Source of the DNA: Candidatus Rifleibacteriota bacterium
Lineage (GTDB): Bacteria > Muiribacteriota > Ozemobacteria > Ozemobacterales > Ozemobacteraceae
Reading direction: 5' to 3'
Assembly: GCA_012517355.1 (NCBI GenBank)
Contig: JAAYVD010000132.1
Span: forward strand, 1 to 44,300
DNA length: 44,300 nt
Below the pieces are notes generated by a model. That model was not told the origin of the DNA, did not search any database, and saw only the letters and a list, made by a program, of their open reading frames with translations. Position 1 is the stretch's first letter; the number at the start of each line of letters is the position of its first letter. This document shows, in pieces, positions 15,643-24,001 of this stretch. The position numbers and the translations under genes were made by a program.

Positions 15643-18600
15643 ACCCCGCCGCTCTTCGCGATCCGCAGCCGGTTTCGCCCCCGGCCTCCGGTGCTGCCGG
15701 TTCCCCCGGTTCCGCCGATGACGGCGGTTCCGCGATGCCCGCGGCAGCCACCGGCCAGGCGGGTGGCAGGGAAACCGGCGGGCGCCGCCGGCGCTGGGTG
15801 TTCTTCATCCTGACCGTCTGGGGCCTGCCCGCCTTCCTGCTGTGGTGGGGGCTGGGCCGCCTGGCGGGGGTGGTCTTGGAACGCCAGGCCCAGGCGGAAT
15901 CCGACCGTCTGGAACACGAGGTGGAGGCCCTCGGCCTGAGGTCCGACCCGCGGGTGTTCTTCCAGAGGCACCTGGCCCGCGTCTGGTCCTCGCTCGAAGG
16001 GATGGCCGCCCGCCGGGAGGCCCTGGAGAAGGTGGTCAGGGGGTTCCGCCGCGAATGGCCGGCGGGGCTGTTCGACCTCTACCTGTTCGACGGCGAGGGC
16101 GGGCTGTTGCCGGTTGGCGATCCGCCGCCCGAGATGCAGCTGTTCCACGACCTGACCCGGGCGCCCTGGACCGTCCCCCTGGAGCTGGCGCCCCGGCAGG
16201 CTTCGCAATTGTCGCGGGTCCTGCCCTCGCCCCAGTCGATGGTGAAGATCCTGAAGGGGAGGCCGGGCCGCGTTCTGGCCCTGGGCGGGAGCGGCCGGTT
16301 CGCCTGGGGGTTCTACGACCAGAAGGCCGGGATCCCGGGACAGCGGGTGGGAGGGTTGCTGGCCTTCATCCATCCGGAAGCCATGCCGCGCGACCTGGTC
16401 CTGCGCCGGGTGCTGGCCGAGACCCGCAGTTCCGATCTCGGCTTCCTGCTCGAGGGAGAGGCCGGCGTGCTGCCGGCCTCCCTGGGCGGGGTGAGTCCCG
16501 GGGTGGTCGAAGCGAGGTTCCACCAGGAACCGGTCGGCCGGTTCGAGCTGGACGGCAGGCTGGTGGTGGTGCGACGCCAGGACATGGCCACCCTGCTGGT
16601 GGGCGGCGTGGCGGCGCCGGCGCTGGGGCCGGTCCTGCCCCTGCTGATCGGGGCCGCCTTCCTGCTGGGAAGCCTGTGGCTGCTGGTCCGCAGCTACCAG
16701 AACCAGGTGCTGGGCCGGCCGGTGCCGGTCGGGTTGCGGACCAAGCTGATCGGGTATTTCTCGCTGAGCTTCGCCCTGCCGCTGGTGGCCGTGGGGTTCC
16801 TGACCTGGGCGTTCTTGGCGGACCGCCGCGACGGGGCGCTGGAGGCGTCCCGCCGTGAGTCCTTCCGCCGGCTGGTCGAGGTGGATCGGGGGTTCGAGGA
16901 GTTCGTGGCCCGCAAACGCCTGACCTACCAGGCCCTGGCCCGCCGGCTGGCGGGGTGGGTCGCCACCCCCAGTTGCCTGGTGGCCGAGGCGGAGGCGGGT
17001 TTTGCCGATCTGCGCTGGGACAACCTCCATCTCGTGGCCTCGACGGGAGGCCTGCTGGTCAGCCAGGAGAGCACCCCGGCCGAGATGCGCCGCAACTTCC
17101 GCAAACCCTACCGGCAGCGGCTGCCCATCTTCCATTCCTGGATCGACCGGGGGGCGGCCCCGCCCGCCCGCGACATCCTGAACATGATCCTCGAGCACCC
17201 GCGGGACCTGGGTCCCTTGCCGGATACCGAAAGCTTTCAAGGGGTGCTGCGCAAGGCCGCCGCCCAGGCGGGTCAGATCGCCATCCACCAGTTCAACCGC
17301 CTGCACGGGGTGGCGGTGACCGGTCCCGCCAAGGCTTCCCAGCTGGTGATGGAGACCATGATCGAGTCGGAGTCGTTCGGTCTTCTCGATGCCGCGCGGC
17401 ACGGCATGGGCACCTTCGTGCCCATCGAGGGCAACCGGGAAATGGGGCTGATCTACGTGGATGTCCTGCCCGGGCCGGCTGGGGAAGGCTGGTTCGCCCT
17501 GTTCGTGTTCAACAACATCGTGAACTTCGAGCGGGAGTATCTGGAGGGGCTGTTCGGCACCGGCCCGGCCTTGCCCGCCGCCGGGTCCGGGGAGCCGGGA
17601 GGCGGCCCCCCCGCCGGGCGCGAGGGCGATGTGGCGCGCCGCGCCCCGGGGCGGCCAGGGGCGCCGGCCGACTCCGGGCCGGTCGGGACGGGAAGTGTCA
17701 CCCCGTGCGGGGCGGGCCGGCAGGAGGAACCGGTCGCGACCGGGTCGTGGGAGCCCGAAGGGGTGGGAGCGCCGGAGGGGCCTGGAGAGCCGTCGGGCAA
17801 CCGTGAGGCCGTCGGGCCTGACGGGAAGCGGTTCCGCACGGTCACCAGTCCGGTCGGCTGGCTCACGGGGGAGGGCTGGGACTTCCGGGCGATCAGCCTG
17901 CACCAGTCGGCGCCCAATTTCCCCACCACCTGGGAGTTCCGGAAGTTCCGCGACCTGTTCGCCGTGATGGAGGCCTCCCCCCGGCCCCTGGCGCGGACGA
18001 TGGTGGTGGACGGGGTGCGGTCGGATGTCTGCGCGCTGAACAGTTCGTTCCTGAAGCACTACCTGCTGGTGGCGGTGACCGGGCTGGAGGAGCTGGAGGA
18101 GCAGCAGGACCGCTTCGAATGGATGGTCTGGGGGGTGTTCGCGGGGCTGGGGGCCTTCGGGCTGGCGTTGTCCTGGCTGCTGATCCGGAGGTTCCTGGTG
18201 CCGGTGCGGGACCTGACCCGCGGCCTGGCGGCGATGAAGGCGAAGGAGTTCGACTGGCGGCTGCCCGTCCGGTCGGACGACGAACTGGGGCGGTTGTGCG
18301 GGGCCTTCAACGAGGCCCTGGCCAAGCTGCGCGACCTGGAGATCGCCCGCGCCGTCCAGGCCGATCTGTTGCCGCAGCAGAGCCAGCGGTTCGGGGCCTA
18401 CGAGGTGATCGGGGTCAACATCATGACCCAGCAGGTGGGCGGGGATTACTTCGACTTCATCCCGCTGCCGCACGGCCTGGTGGCGGTGGCGATGGGCGAC
18501 GTGTCCGGGCATGGGGTGTCGGCCGCGCTGGTGACGGCCATGGCCAAGGCCGCCTTTTCCATCCTGTGCCCCCGGCAGCCCGACCGGCCGGAGGAGGTCC

Positions 18601-19055
18601 TGCAGGAGGTCAACCGCGAACTGCTGGCCCAGGTCAAGCGGGCCAAGATGATGACCTGCTTTTTGGGCATCCTCGATCCCCAGAGCGACTGCATCATCTG
18701 CGCCAACGCCGGCCAGAGCTATCCCCTGCTGATCGGCGGGGACGGAAAGGCGCAGATGGTGCGGCTGCCCTCCCAGCCGCTCGGGGTGCGGGCGAAGATG
18801 GCCTGCCACCGCGAAGTGGTCTCCCTGCGGGGGAAGACCATGATGCTGTATTCCGACGGCCTGGTCGAGGCGGTGAACGACCGGCAGGAGATGTTCGGCT
18901 ACGAGGCGCTGGCCCGGGCGGCCGAAGTGGCGGTGGCCTCGCGGCATCCTGACCTGGCCGGGCGGGTGCTCGAACAGGTCCGGGAATTTACCGGCGAAGT
19001 TCCCTGGAACGACGACGCCACGCTGGTCGTGATCCGGCCGGTCATCAAGGGGTGA
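15639..19055 (+). CDS. membrane sensor phosphatase: HAMP plus active-site-complete SpoIIE/PP2C domain
   Basis: A 1138-residue protein. A disordered N-terminus of 50 residues, TM1 at about 53-72, an extracytoplasmic domain to about 325, TM2 at about 327-349, TM3 at about 369-393, a second extracytoplasmic domain, a Gly/Pro/Arg-rich linker (about 645-725), TM4 at about 827-850, then HAMP (FLVPVRDLTRGLAAMKAKEF) and a PP2C domain. The metal site is complete: GGDYFD (Asp936), GDVSGHG (Asp954), YSDGLVE (Asp1073), NDDATL (Asp1125/1126). Such enzymes dephosphorylate Ser/Thr of anti-anti-sigma factors in partner-switching. No STAS or RsbW-like gene is in view, so the target is elsewhere. ATG 15639 overlaps the stop of the paralogue, with a GGAGGAAGG Shine-Dalgarno. 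Confidence 0.93.
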   Translation: MNPAALRDPQPVSPPASGAAGSPGSADDGGSAMPAAATGQAGGRETGGRRRRWVFFILTVWGLPAFLLWWGLGRLAGVVLERQAQAESDRLEHEVEALGLRSDPRVFFQRHLARVWSSLEGMAARREALEKVVRGFRREWPAGLFDLYLFDGEGGLLPVGDPPPEMQLFHDLTRAPWTVPLELAPRQASQLSRVLPSPQSMVKILKGRPGRVLALGGSGRFAWGFYDQKAGIPGQRVGGLLAFIHPEAMPRDLVLRRVLAETRSSDLGFLLEGEAGVLPASLGGVSPGVVEARFHQEPVGRFELDGRLVVVRRQDMATLLVGGVAAPALGPVLPLLIGAAFLLGSLWLLVRSYQNQVLGRPVPVGLRTKLIGYFSLSFALPLVAVGFLTWAFLADRRDGALEASRRESFRRLVEVDRGFEEFVARKRLTYQALARRLAGWVATPSCLVAEAEAGFADLRWDNLHLVASTGGLLVSQESTPAEMRRNFRKPYRQRLPIFHSWIDRGAAPPARDILNMILEHPRDLGPLPDTESFQGVLRKAAAQAGQIAIHQFNRLHGVAVTGPAKASQLVMETMIESESFGLLDAARHGMGTFVPIEGNREMGLIYVDVLPGPAGEGWFALFVFNNIVNFEREYLEGLFGTGPALPAAGSGEPGGGPPAGREGDVARRAPGRPGAPADSGPVGTGSVTPCGAGRQEEPVATGSWEPEGVGAPEGPGEPSGNREAVGPDGKRFRTVTSPVGWLTGEGWDFRAISLHQSAPNFPTTWEFRKFRDLFAVMEASPRPLARTMVVDGVRSDVCALNSSFLKHYLLVAVTGLEELEEQQDRFEWMVWGVFAGLGAFGLALSWLLIRRFLVPVRDLTRGLAAMKAKEFDWRLPVRSDDELGRLCGAFNEALAKLRDLEIARAVQADLLPQQSQRFGAYEVIGVNIMTQQVGGDYFDFIPLPHGLVAVAMGDVSGHGVSAALVTAMAKAAFSILCPRQPDRPEEVLQEVNRELLAQVKRAKMMTCFLGILDPQSDCIICANAGQSYPLLIGGDGKAQMVRLPSQPLGVRAKMACHREVVSLRGKTMMLYSDGLVEAVNDRQEMFGYEALARAAEVAVASRHPDLAGRVLEQVREFTGEVPWNDDATLVVIRPVIKG

Positions 19056-19120
19056 GCCCGAGGGGGCGAGGCGGGAAGCGGGAAGGGAAGCGGAAAACGG
19101 GAAGAGGGGCAGCCGCGGGG

Positions 19121-19244
19121 CCTTCAGGCGGCGTGGCGTCCGGTGCCGGGGCGGTGGCGGGGGGTGACGCGGGGGCGGTGGGCCCTCAGGCGGCGCGGGG
19201 GCCGGTGCCGGTGCGGGCGGCGGGTGGCGCGGCGGTGGCGGCGA
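19121..19244. repeat. possible tandem copy of the downstream gene's 3' end
   Basis: Two 62-base units (19121-19182, 19183-19244). The second contains the stop codon and last codons of the minus-strand TPR/HEAT gene. The first repeats it most clearly over its first 30 bases (TCAGGCGGCG...CCGGTGCCGG) and then drifts. High GC inflates such matches. Confidence 0.4.
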
Positions 19245-21432
19245 AGCCCTGCAGGTAGACGATGGCCTTGCGGGCCATGCGCTTGTCCTCCTCGGTGGTG
19301 GCCTTGCGGGCGAACTCGCGGAGGGCCGGCAGGTAGTTGGGGTCCTTCTGCAGGGCCATGGCGAGCAGGACTTCCTGCCGGACACCCACGGCCGGATCGG
19401 CCAGGAGCGAGGTGAGGAGCCGGACGACCTTGTCCCCGCGCATGCGGGCCAGGATGAAGACGCCGGCGGCGCGGACCCGTTCGTCGGGATGACCGGGCAG
19501 GTGGGTGAACGCCTCGAAGATGCGTGGGGCGCCGAACGAAGCCAGGGCCTGGCGGGCGGCTTCGGCGATGGCGGGGACGGAGGACTGGACGAAGGGGCAG
19601 AGGGGGAGGATCGACCCCGCCCCGCCGTTGGTCTGCAAGCCCTGGATGGCGGCCAGCACGACGCGCAGGTCCTCGTGGAAAAGGAGGCTGTCGAGCACGT
19701 CGTTGACGGCGGGGTCGTGGTAGTTCCCCATCTCCCGGGCGAGGAAGGCGAGGCGGGCGGGGTCGGGTTTGGTCAGGATGTATTCGCACAGGTTGGGAAT
19801 GTGGTCGGGGTTGCGCTGCAGCAGGAGTTGGCGCAGTTCCCCGTCGGTGATGGCGAGCATCTTCAGCTTGCCCAGGAGGTCGACCCGGAGGGCTTCGGGG
19901 GTCAGGTCGATGGTGAGGTCGTCGTCGGGGCCGACGTAGCCTTCGTCCAGCGGGCTGGTGGCGGTGAACGAACGAGGGGCCGGGCGGGCCTGCTGGAAGT
20001 CCACCGGCAGGGGCTTGGTCACGGCCTGGCGGCAGAGGCGGTCCCAGACGGCATCGACCTTGGCGTCGGTGGGAATGCTGGGGTGGAACGGGCTGTCGGG
20101 AGAGGGGCGGGGCTGCGCGGCCGAGGTCAGGTCCATTTCCTCGACGGCGGGGGTGGGCTTGCGGGAGGCGGGCGGGGTCGGGGCGGGTGCGGCCTGCGGC
20201 TCGGGGGAAGATTTCGGGGCGGGCTTGGGAGCGGGCCTGGGCGGGGCCTCCGGGGCGGCCTCTTCGGGGGGCGGTGCGGGTTCCGCCGGCTTCGCCGCGG
20301 TGGGGGGGGCGGTCTTGGCGGCTTTGGGCTTGCCCTCGGCGGTGCCCTTCGCGGCGGTCTTGGTTGCGGTCTTGGCGGCCGGCTTGGGGGGAGGGGCATC
20401 GGCGGGCTTCCCTTCCGGGGCCTTGCCCTCGGCAGGTTTGGCCTCGGCCGCCTTTGCCTCGGCCGCTTTGGCGTCGGGGGTCTTGGCGTCGGCCGGCGGG
20501 GCCGCGGGGGCCCCCTCGGAAGCCGCGGCGGCGATGGCCGCAAGGTCGGCGGCGGCGGCCTTGGCCGCCTTCCGTTTCTGGGCAACCTTGACCCCGACCA
20601 CCACCACGATGCCCAGGGCCCCGACCAGGATGGCCCAGTTCTTTCTGGCCCAGACCTTGTAGTAGACCGTTCCGGCGTCCTTGTAGGGTTTCTTCCCGGA
20701 TTTGGCGATGGCCAGGTGTTCCAGGGCCTTGGCCAGGTTGGGCTTGTTCTTTTTTTCGGCGAGGGCGCGGCCCAGGGCGTAGTTGCCGAGGGGATGCTTG
20801 GGGTTGGCGTCCACGAGTTCCTTGGCCTTGCCCTCGATCTCGCCCCAGTTGGGCTTGGCGCAGCCGACCAGGGCCTCGACATAGAGCTCGAGAAGGGCGG
20901 GGGCGCTCGCGAAGGCATACTGCTTGTCCTGCAGCAGGGAGACCGCCTCTGCGCACTTGCCGGCCTGGATGAGGCCCGAGGCCTCGCCCTGCACCGCTTC
21001 GGCGTCCACGGGCGGCGGGGGCGGTTCTTCGCCCTCGGGCGCGCCCTCCCCCCCGCCTTCGGGCGGGGGCTCGCCCTCGGCCGGGGCCGGGGCCTCCCCG
21101 CCTTCGCCGGCGGGCTTGGCCTCGTCAGCGGGCTTGGGGTCACCGCCCTCGTCGGCCGGCTTGGCTTCGTCAGCGGGCTTGGGGTCACCGCCCTCGTCGG
21201 CCGGCTTGGCTTCCTCCGCGGGTTTGGCCTCGCCGCCTTCGGCAGGAGCCGCCTCGGGAGCGGATTCCCCCGCGGCGTCCTGCGCCAGCAGGAGCTGGCT
21301 GGTGCCGTGCATGGCCATCCCGACCAGGAAGACCAGGAGGATCCCGGCCAGGGTGCCCCCGCGGGACCCGGGATGTCCGAAGAACGCCTTCAGCAGGAAG
21401 GCGGCGACTCTATTTTCCCTTCTTCGGGCCAT
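19186..21432 (-). CDS. membrane protein with TPR-like region, disordered Ala/Pro/Lys linker and HEAT repeats
   Basis: A 748-residue protein. Hydrophobic segment at about 27-50 (LAGILLVFLVGMAMHG), then a low-complexity Pro/Ala/Glu/Lys stretch to about 145 with a 15-residue unit (KPADEAKPADEGGDP) repeated. Helical TPR-like region at about 150-260 (EASGLIQAGKCAEAVSLLQD, ELVDANPKHPLGNYALGRALAE), second membrane segment at about 270-285 (WAILVGALGIVVVVG), a long Ala/Lys/Pro linker to about 440, and a C-terminal HEAT domain (about 500-735: VRAAGVFILARMRGD, VRQEVLLAMALQ). No enzymatic motif. Start ATG 21430-21432 lies inside the 3' end of the lipoprotein gene (23-base overlap), so the two are coupled. 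Probably a scaffold of an envelope complex; which one is unknown. Confidence 0.82.
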   Translation of the reverse strand: MARRRENRVAAFLLKAFFGHPGSRGGTLAGILLVFLVGMAMHGTSQLLLAQDAAGESAPEAAPAEGGEAKPAEEAKPADEGGDPKPADEAKPADEGGDPKPADEAKPAGEGGEAPAPAEGEPPPEGGGEGAPEGEEPPPPPVDAEAVQGEASGLIQAGKCAEAVSLLQDKQYAFASAPALLELYVEALVGCAKPNWGEIEGKAKELVDANPKHPLGNYALGRALAEKKNKPNLAKALEHLAIAKSGKKPYKDAGTVYYKVWARKNWAILVGALGIVVVVGVKVAQKRKAAKAAAADLAAIAAAASEGAPAAPPADAKTPDAKAAEAKAAEAKPAEGKAPEGKPADAPPPKPAAKTATKTAAKGTAEGKPKAAKTAPPTAAKPAEPAPPPEEAAPEAPPRPAPKPAPKSSPEPQAAPAPTPPASRKPTPAVEEMDLTSAAQPRPSPDSPFHPSIPTDAKVDAVWDRLCRQAVTKPLPVDFQQARPAPRSFTATSPLDEGYVGPDDDLTIDLTPEALRVDLLGKLKMLAITDGELRQLLLQRNPDHIPNLCEYILTKPDPARLAFLAREMGNYHDPAVNDVLDSLLFHEDLRVVLAAIQGLQTNGGAGSILPLCPFVQSSVPAIAEAARQALASFGAPRIFEAFTHLPGHPDERVRAAGVFILARMRGDKVVRLLTSLLADPAVGVRQEVLLAMALQKDPNYLPALREFARKATTEEDKRMARKAIVYLQGFAATAAPPAARTGTGPRAA
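21124..21213 (-). repeat. two perfect 45-bp tandem repeats inside the TPR/HEAT gene
   Basis: Units 21124-21168 and 21169-21213 are identical and in frame, each encoding 15 residues of the acidic-basic KPADE linker. Identity at DNA level points to recent duplication by slippage. Confidence 0.85.
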
Positions 21433-21709
21433 GGATCACCAATCGCAGCAGTTCCATCTCGGCCTTGATCCGCTCGTGGGTGTCGGTCAGGCGTTCGGGC
21501 AGGCGGTCGATGGGGCGCCGGGTGCCTTCCCAGGCATACCGGTCGCCGACGTATTGCTGGGCCTCGGCCGCCTTCTTGGCCTTGATGACCTCGGCCAGGG
21601 CGGCGGCCTCCTTCTCGTAGAGTTGGGGCGGGTTGGAGGGCGCCCTTCGGCAGCCGGTCGCGGTCAGGGCGGCGACCAGCAGCCATCCGAACAGCCGACG
21701 GCGGTTCAT
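21410..21709 (-). CDS. small lipoprotein of unknown function
   Basis: A 99-residue protein. MNRRRLFGWLLVAALTATGC is a lipoprotein signal peptide, with a slightly unusual lipobox (TATG before the Cys). The mature part is charged and helical (KEAAALAEVIKAKKAAEAQQ; THERIKAEMELLRLVIHG). Start ATG 21707-21709 is chosen because GGAGG lies about 6 bases upstream; a longer frame to 21814 has no such signal. The stop overlaps the start of the TPR/HEAT membrane protein by 23 bases, so the pair probably acts together in the envelope. The 151-base gap to cysK shows nothing clear. Confidence 0.75.
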   Translation of the reverse strand: MNRRRLFGWLLVAALTATGCRRAPSNPPQLYEKEAAALAEVIKAKKAAEAQQYVGDRYAWEGTRRPIDRLPERLTDTHERIKAEMELLRLVIHGPKKGK

Positions 21710-21860
21710 GCGGCCCCTCCCGGGGGGCCGCCGGAGGCCGCGTTCAGAGGGCTGGCAGGCGTGGGGCCGATCATGCAGTTCCACTCCGTGGTACGGACTT
21801 CGCGGACCGGGCATCGCCGATCCACCTCATCCGTTCTTTCGGGCGATGCCGGGAATTCGT

Positions 21861-22796
21861 TTAGCCCTGGGAAGGGAAAAGTTCGGTGGAGAGGTATCGT
21901 TCGCCGGTGTCGGGGAACAGGGTGACGATGGTCAGGGGCCGTTCGGCGGGGGCTTGGCGGCGGGCCCAGGCGAGGCAGGCGGCCAGGGCGGCCCCGCTGC
22001 TGATGCCGACCAGCAGGCCTTCGTGGCGGGCGAGGTCGCGGGCCCGGGCCATGGCCTCCTCGTTGTTCACGGTCACCACCTCGTCGACGAGGGCCCGGTT
22101 GAGGACTCCGGGGACGAACCCGGCGCCGATGCCCTGGATCTTGTGGGGGCCGGCCCGGCCTTCTGAGAGCATCGGGGAGGCGGCGGGTTCGACCGCGACC
22201 AGTTTCGCCGCCATGCCGCGGGCCTTGATCACGCGGCCGATGCCGGTCAGGGTGCCGCCGGTGCCCACGCCGAAGACGAAGGCATCGACGCGCTTCCCTT
22301 CGAGGGCCTCGAGGATCTCCAGGGCGGTCGAGCGTTCGTGGGCGGCGGGATTGTGGGGGTTGTCGAACTGGGACGGGGAGACGGCCCCGGGAGTGGCGGC
22401 CAGGAGCTCGGCCGCGCGGCGGACGGCCCCCTTCATGCCTTCGGCGCCGGGGGTGAGGACGATCTCGGCGCCGTAGGCGGCCAGGATCTTGCGGCGCTCG
22501 ATGCTCATCGTCTCGGGCATGGTGAGGATCAGCCGGTAGCCCTTGACGGCGGCCACCATGGCCAGGCCGATGCCGGTGTTGCCCGAGGTGGGTTCGATCA
22601 GGAGGGCGCCGGGGCGCAGCTTCCCCTCGCGCTCGGCCCCCTCGATCATGGCCAGGGCGATGCGGTCCTTCACCGAGCCGCCGGGGTTGAAGGACTCGAT
22701 CTTGGCCAGGATCTCGCATCCTTCCTCGCGCCCCAGGCGGGCCAGGCGCAGCAGGGGGGTGCACCCGATGGCCTGCAGGATGGAAGACAGGATCAT
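21861..22796 (-). CDS. cysK: cysteine synthase (O-acetylserine sulfhydrylase)
   Basis: A 311-residue PLP enzyme making L-cysteine from O-acetylserine and sulfide. It has SFNPGGSVKDR with PLP lysine Lys43, the substrate loop EPTSGNTGIGLAM (about 69-80), and the glycine-rich phosphate loop GVGTGGTLTGIGRVIK, with a typical C-terminus (GISSGAALAA...). Length is standard for CysK, without the C-terminal CBS domains of cystathionine beta-synthase. ATG 22794-22796 overlaps the cysE stop (ATGA) and has GGAGG 6 bases upstream. With cysE it completes cysteine synthesis from serine. CysK commonly binds the CysE C-terminus, but here CysE ends in a Pro/Arg-rich tail rather than Ile, so that complex may not form. 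Confidence 0.95.
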   Translation of the reverse strand: MILSSILQAIGCTPLLRLARLGREEGCEILAKIESFNPGGSVKDRIALAMIEGAEREGKLRPGALLIEPTSGNTGIGLAMVAAVKGYRLILTMPETMSIERRKILAAYGAEIVLTPGAEGMKGAVRRAAELLAATPGAVSPSQFDNPHNPAAHERSTALEILEALEGKRVDAFVFGVGTGGTLTGIGRVIKARGMAAKLVAVEPAASPMLSEGRAGPHKIQGIGAGFVPGVLNRALVDEVVTVNNEEAMARARDLARHEGLLVGISSGAALAACLAWARRQAPAERPLTIVTLFPDTGERYLSTELFPSQG

Positions 22797-23806
22797 GCGG
22801 GCCTCCTTCCACGGCTGGGGTCGGACGGGATGTCGGCGGCACGCGGGGCAGGGGATGTGGGGGGCGCGGGTTTGCGGGGGGTGATGGACAGGTCGCTCTT
22901 GGCCATGACCACGCGGGAGTTGGGGGGGATCGACTCGGTCAGCCAGACATTGCCGCCGATGACCGACCCGTGGCCGATGACGGTGTTGCCGCCCAGGATG
23001 GTGGCCCCGGCGTAGATGACGACCCCGGCCTCGAGGGTGGGGTGGCGCTTGGCGCGCCGGATGACGTTGCCCTGCGCGTCGCGCGGGAAGTTGAGGGCGC
23101 CGAGGGTGACGCCCTGGTAGAGCGTGACGTTGCAGCCGATGTCGGTCGTCTCGCCGATCACCACGCCAGTGCCGTGGTCGATGAAGAATCCCGGCCCGAT
23201 GCGGGCTCCCGGGTGGATGTCGATGCCGGTGCGGGCGTGGGCCCATTCGGTCATGATGCGGGGGATCAGCACCAGTCCCTGCTCGACGAGCAGGTGGGCG
23301 ACGCGGTAGACGGTGATGGCCTCCAGGCCGGGATAGCTGAAGATGATCTCGTCGTAACTGGAAGCCGCCGGGTCGTTCTTGAAGGCCTCCTGCACATCGA
23401 CGTCGAGGGTTTCGCGGATGCCCGGCAGCCCGGCCAGCAGGTTCTCGGCCACCAGCACCGCGTAGTCCTGGCAATGCCGGCAGCCGGGGTTGGGGAAGCG
23501 GCAGGCGTGCAGCGACTCGCGCAGCACCTGGGTCCGCAACCGTTCCATGACGTGCGCCACGCGGTAGCCGATCTGCTCCTCGATCGCGTCGAACGACAGC
23601 CCCGGCTCCCCGAAATACCCGGGGAACAGCAGGAACTGGACGTCGGCCAGCACCCGGTAGATCTCCTGTTTGTCGGGCAGCGGGCTGCTGTCGAAATGCT
23701 GCACACCCCCCACCCGCGCGCCGCTTTCCTTCCCCGCCCCTCCCTCCAGTTGCTCCCGGAAGGTCTTCAGCAGGTCGGCCGTCAGATCACGCAAGCGTTT
23801 GTTCAT
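22793..23806 (-). CDS. cysE: serine O-acetyltransferase
   Basis: A 337-residue enzyme transferring acetyl from acetyl-CoA to serine. The N-terminal helical domain (about 1-170) is longer than the E. coli type and includes FPNPGCRHCQDYAVLVAENL. It is followed by MTEWAHARTGIDIHPGARIG and left-handed beta-helix hexapeptides (IDHGTGVVIGETTDIGCNVT, VIYAGATILGGNTVIGHGSV), with the catalytic-loop His residues of the SAT family (DIHPGA, FIDHGTG). The long N-terminal form resembles the EpsC/plant-like bacterial SAT subgroup. The last 35 residues are Pro/Arg/Ser-rich and probably disordered. Start ATG 23804-23806 has GGGAGGAG just upstream. First gene of the cysE-cysK operon; a palindrome sits just before the Shine-Dalgarno. 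Confidence 0.94.
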   Translation of the reverse strand: MNKRLRDLTADLLKTFREQLEGGAGKESGARVGGVQHFDSSPLPDKQEIYRVLADVQFLLFPGYFGEPGLSFDAIEEQIGYRVAHVMERLRTQVLRESLHACRFPNPGCRHCQDYAVLVAENLLAGLPGIRETLDVDVQEAFKNDPAASSYDEIIFSYPGLEAITVYRVAHLLVEQGLVLIPRIMTEWAHARTGIDIHPGARIGPGFFIDHGTGVVIGETTDIGCNVTLYQGVTLGALNFPRDAQGNVIRRAKRHPTLEAGVVIYAGATILGGNTVIGHGSVIGGNVWLTESIPPNSRVVMAKSDLSITPRKPAPPTSPAPRAADIPSDPSRGRRPA

Positions 23807-23818
23807 ACTCCTCCCAGA

Positions 23819-23833
23819 GATGGTGCCACCATC
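23819..23833. promoter_or_regulatory. perfect palindrome in the cysE leader (operator candidate)
   Basis: GATGGTG-C-CACCATC, 7-bp arms around one base, immediately upstream of the cysE ribosome-binding site. A -10-like TAGGAT (minus strand, 23831-23836) overlaps its edge, though no good -35 is seen. The rest of 23837-24001 shows nothing clear. Confidence 0.4.
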
Positions 23834-24001
23834 CTATTCCTTTTTCACACCCGCATCCTGAGCGGCCTCCGGCGGGGCAAGGCGTCTCTCTCGTTCCGGC
23901 GCGCCATGAAGGCCTGCTCCATTCCCGGCCCGGGAAGGGGTTCCGGGGTCTGGCGGCCGCGACGACGGGCACGGGGACCGCATGTCCTCCCTCCCCCCTG
24001 G

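Noticed and set aside
15063-19385. A 1440-codon open frame on the minus strand opposite the phosphatase gene
   Set aside because: Antisense shadow: Pro/Gln/His/Arg-rich, no recognisable domains, and it crosses gene boundaries.
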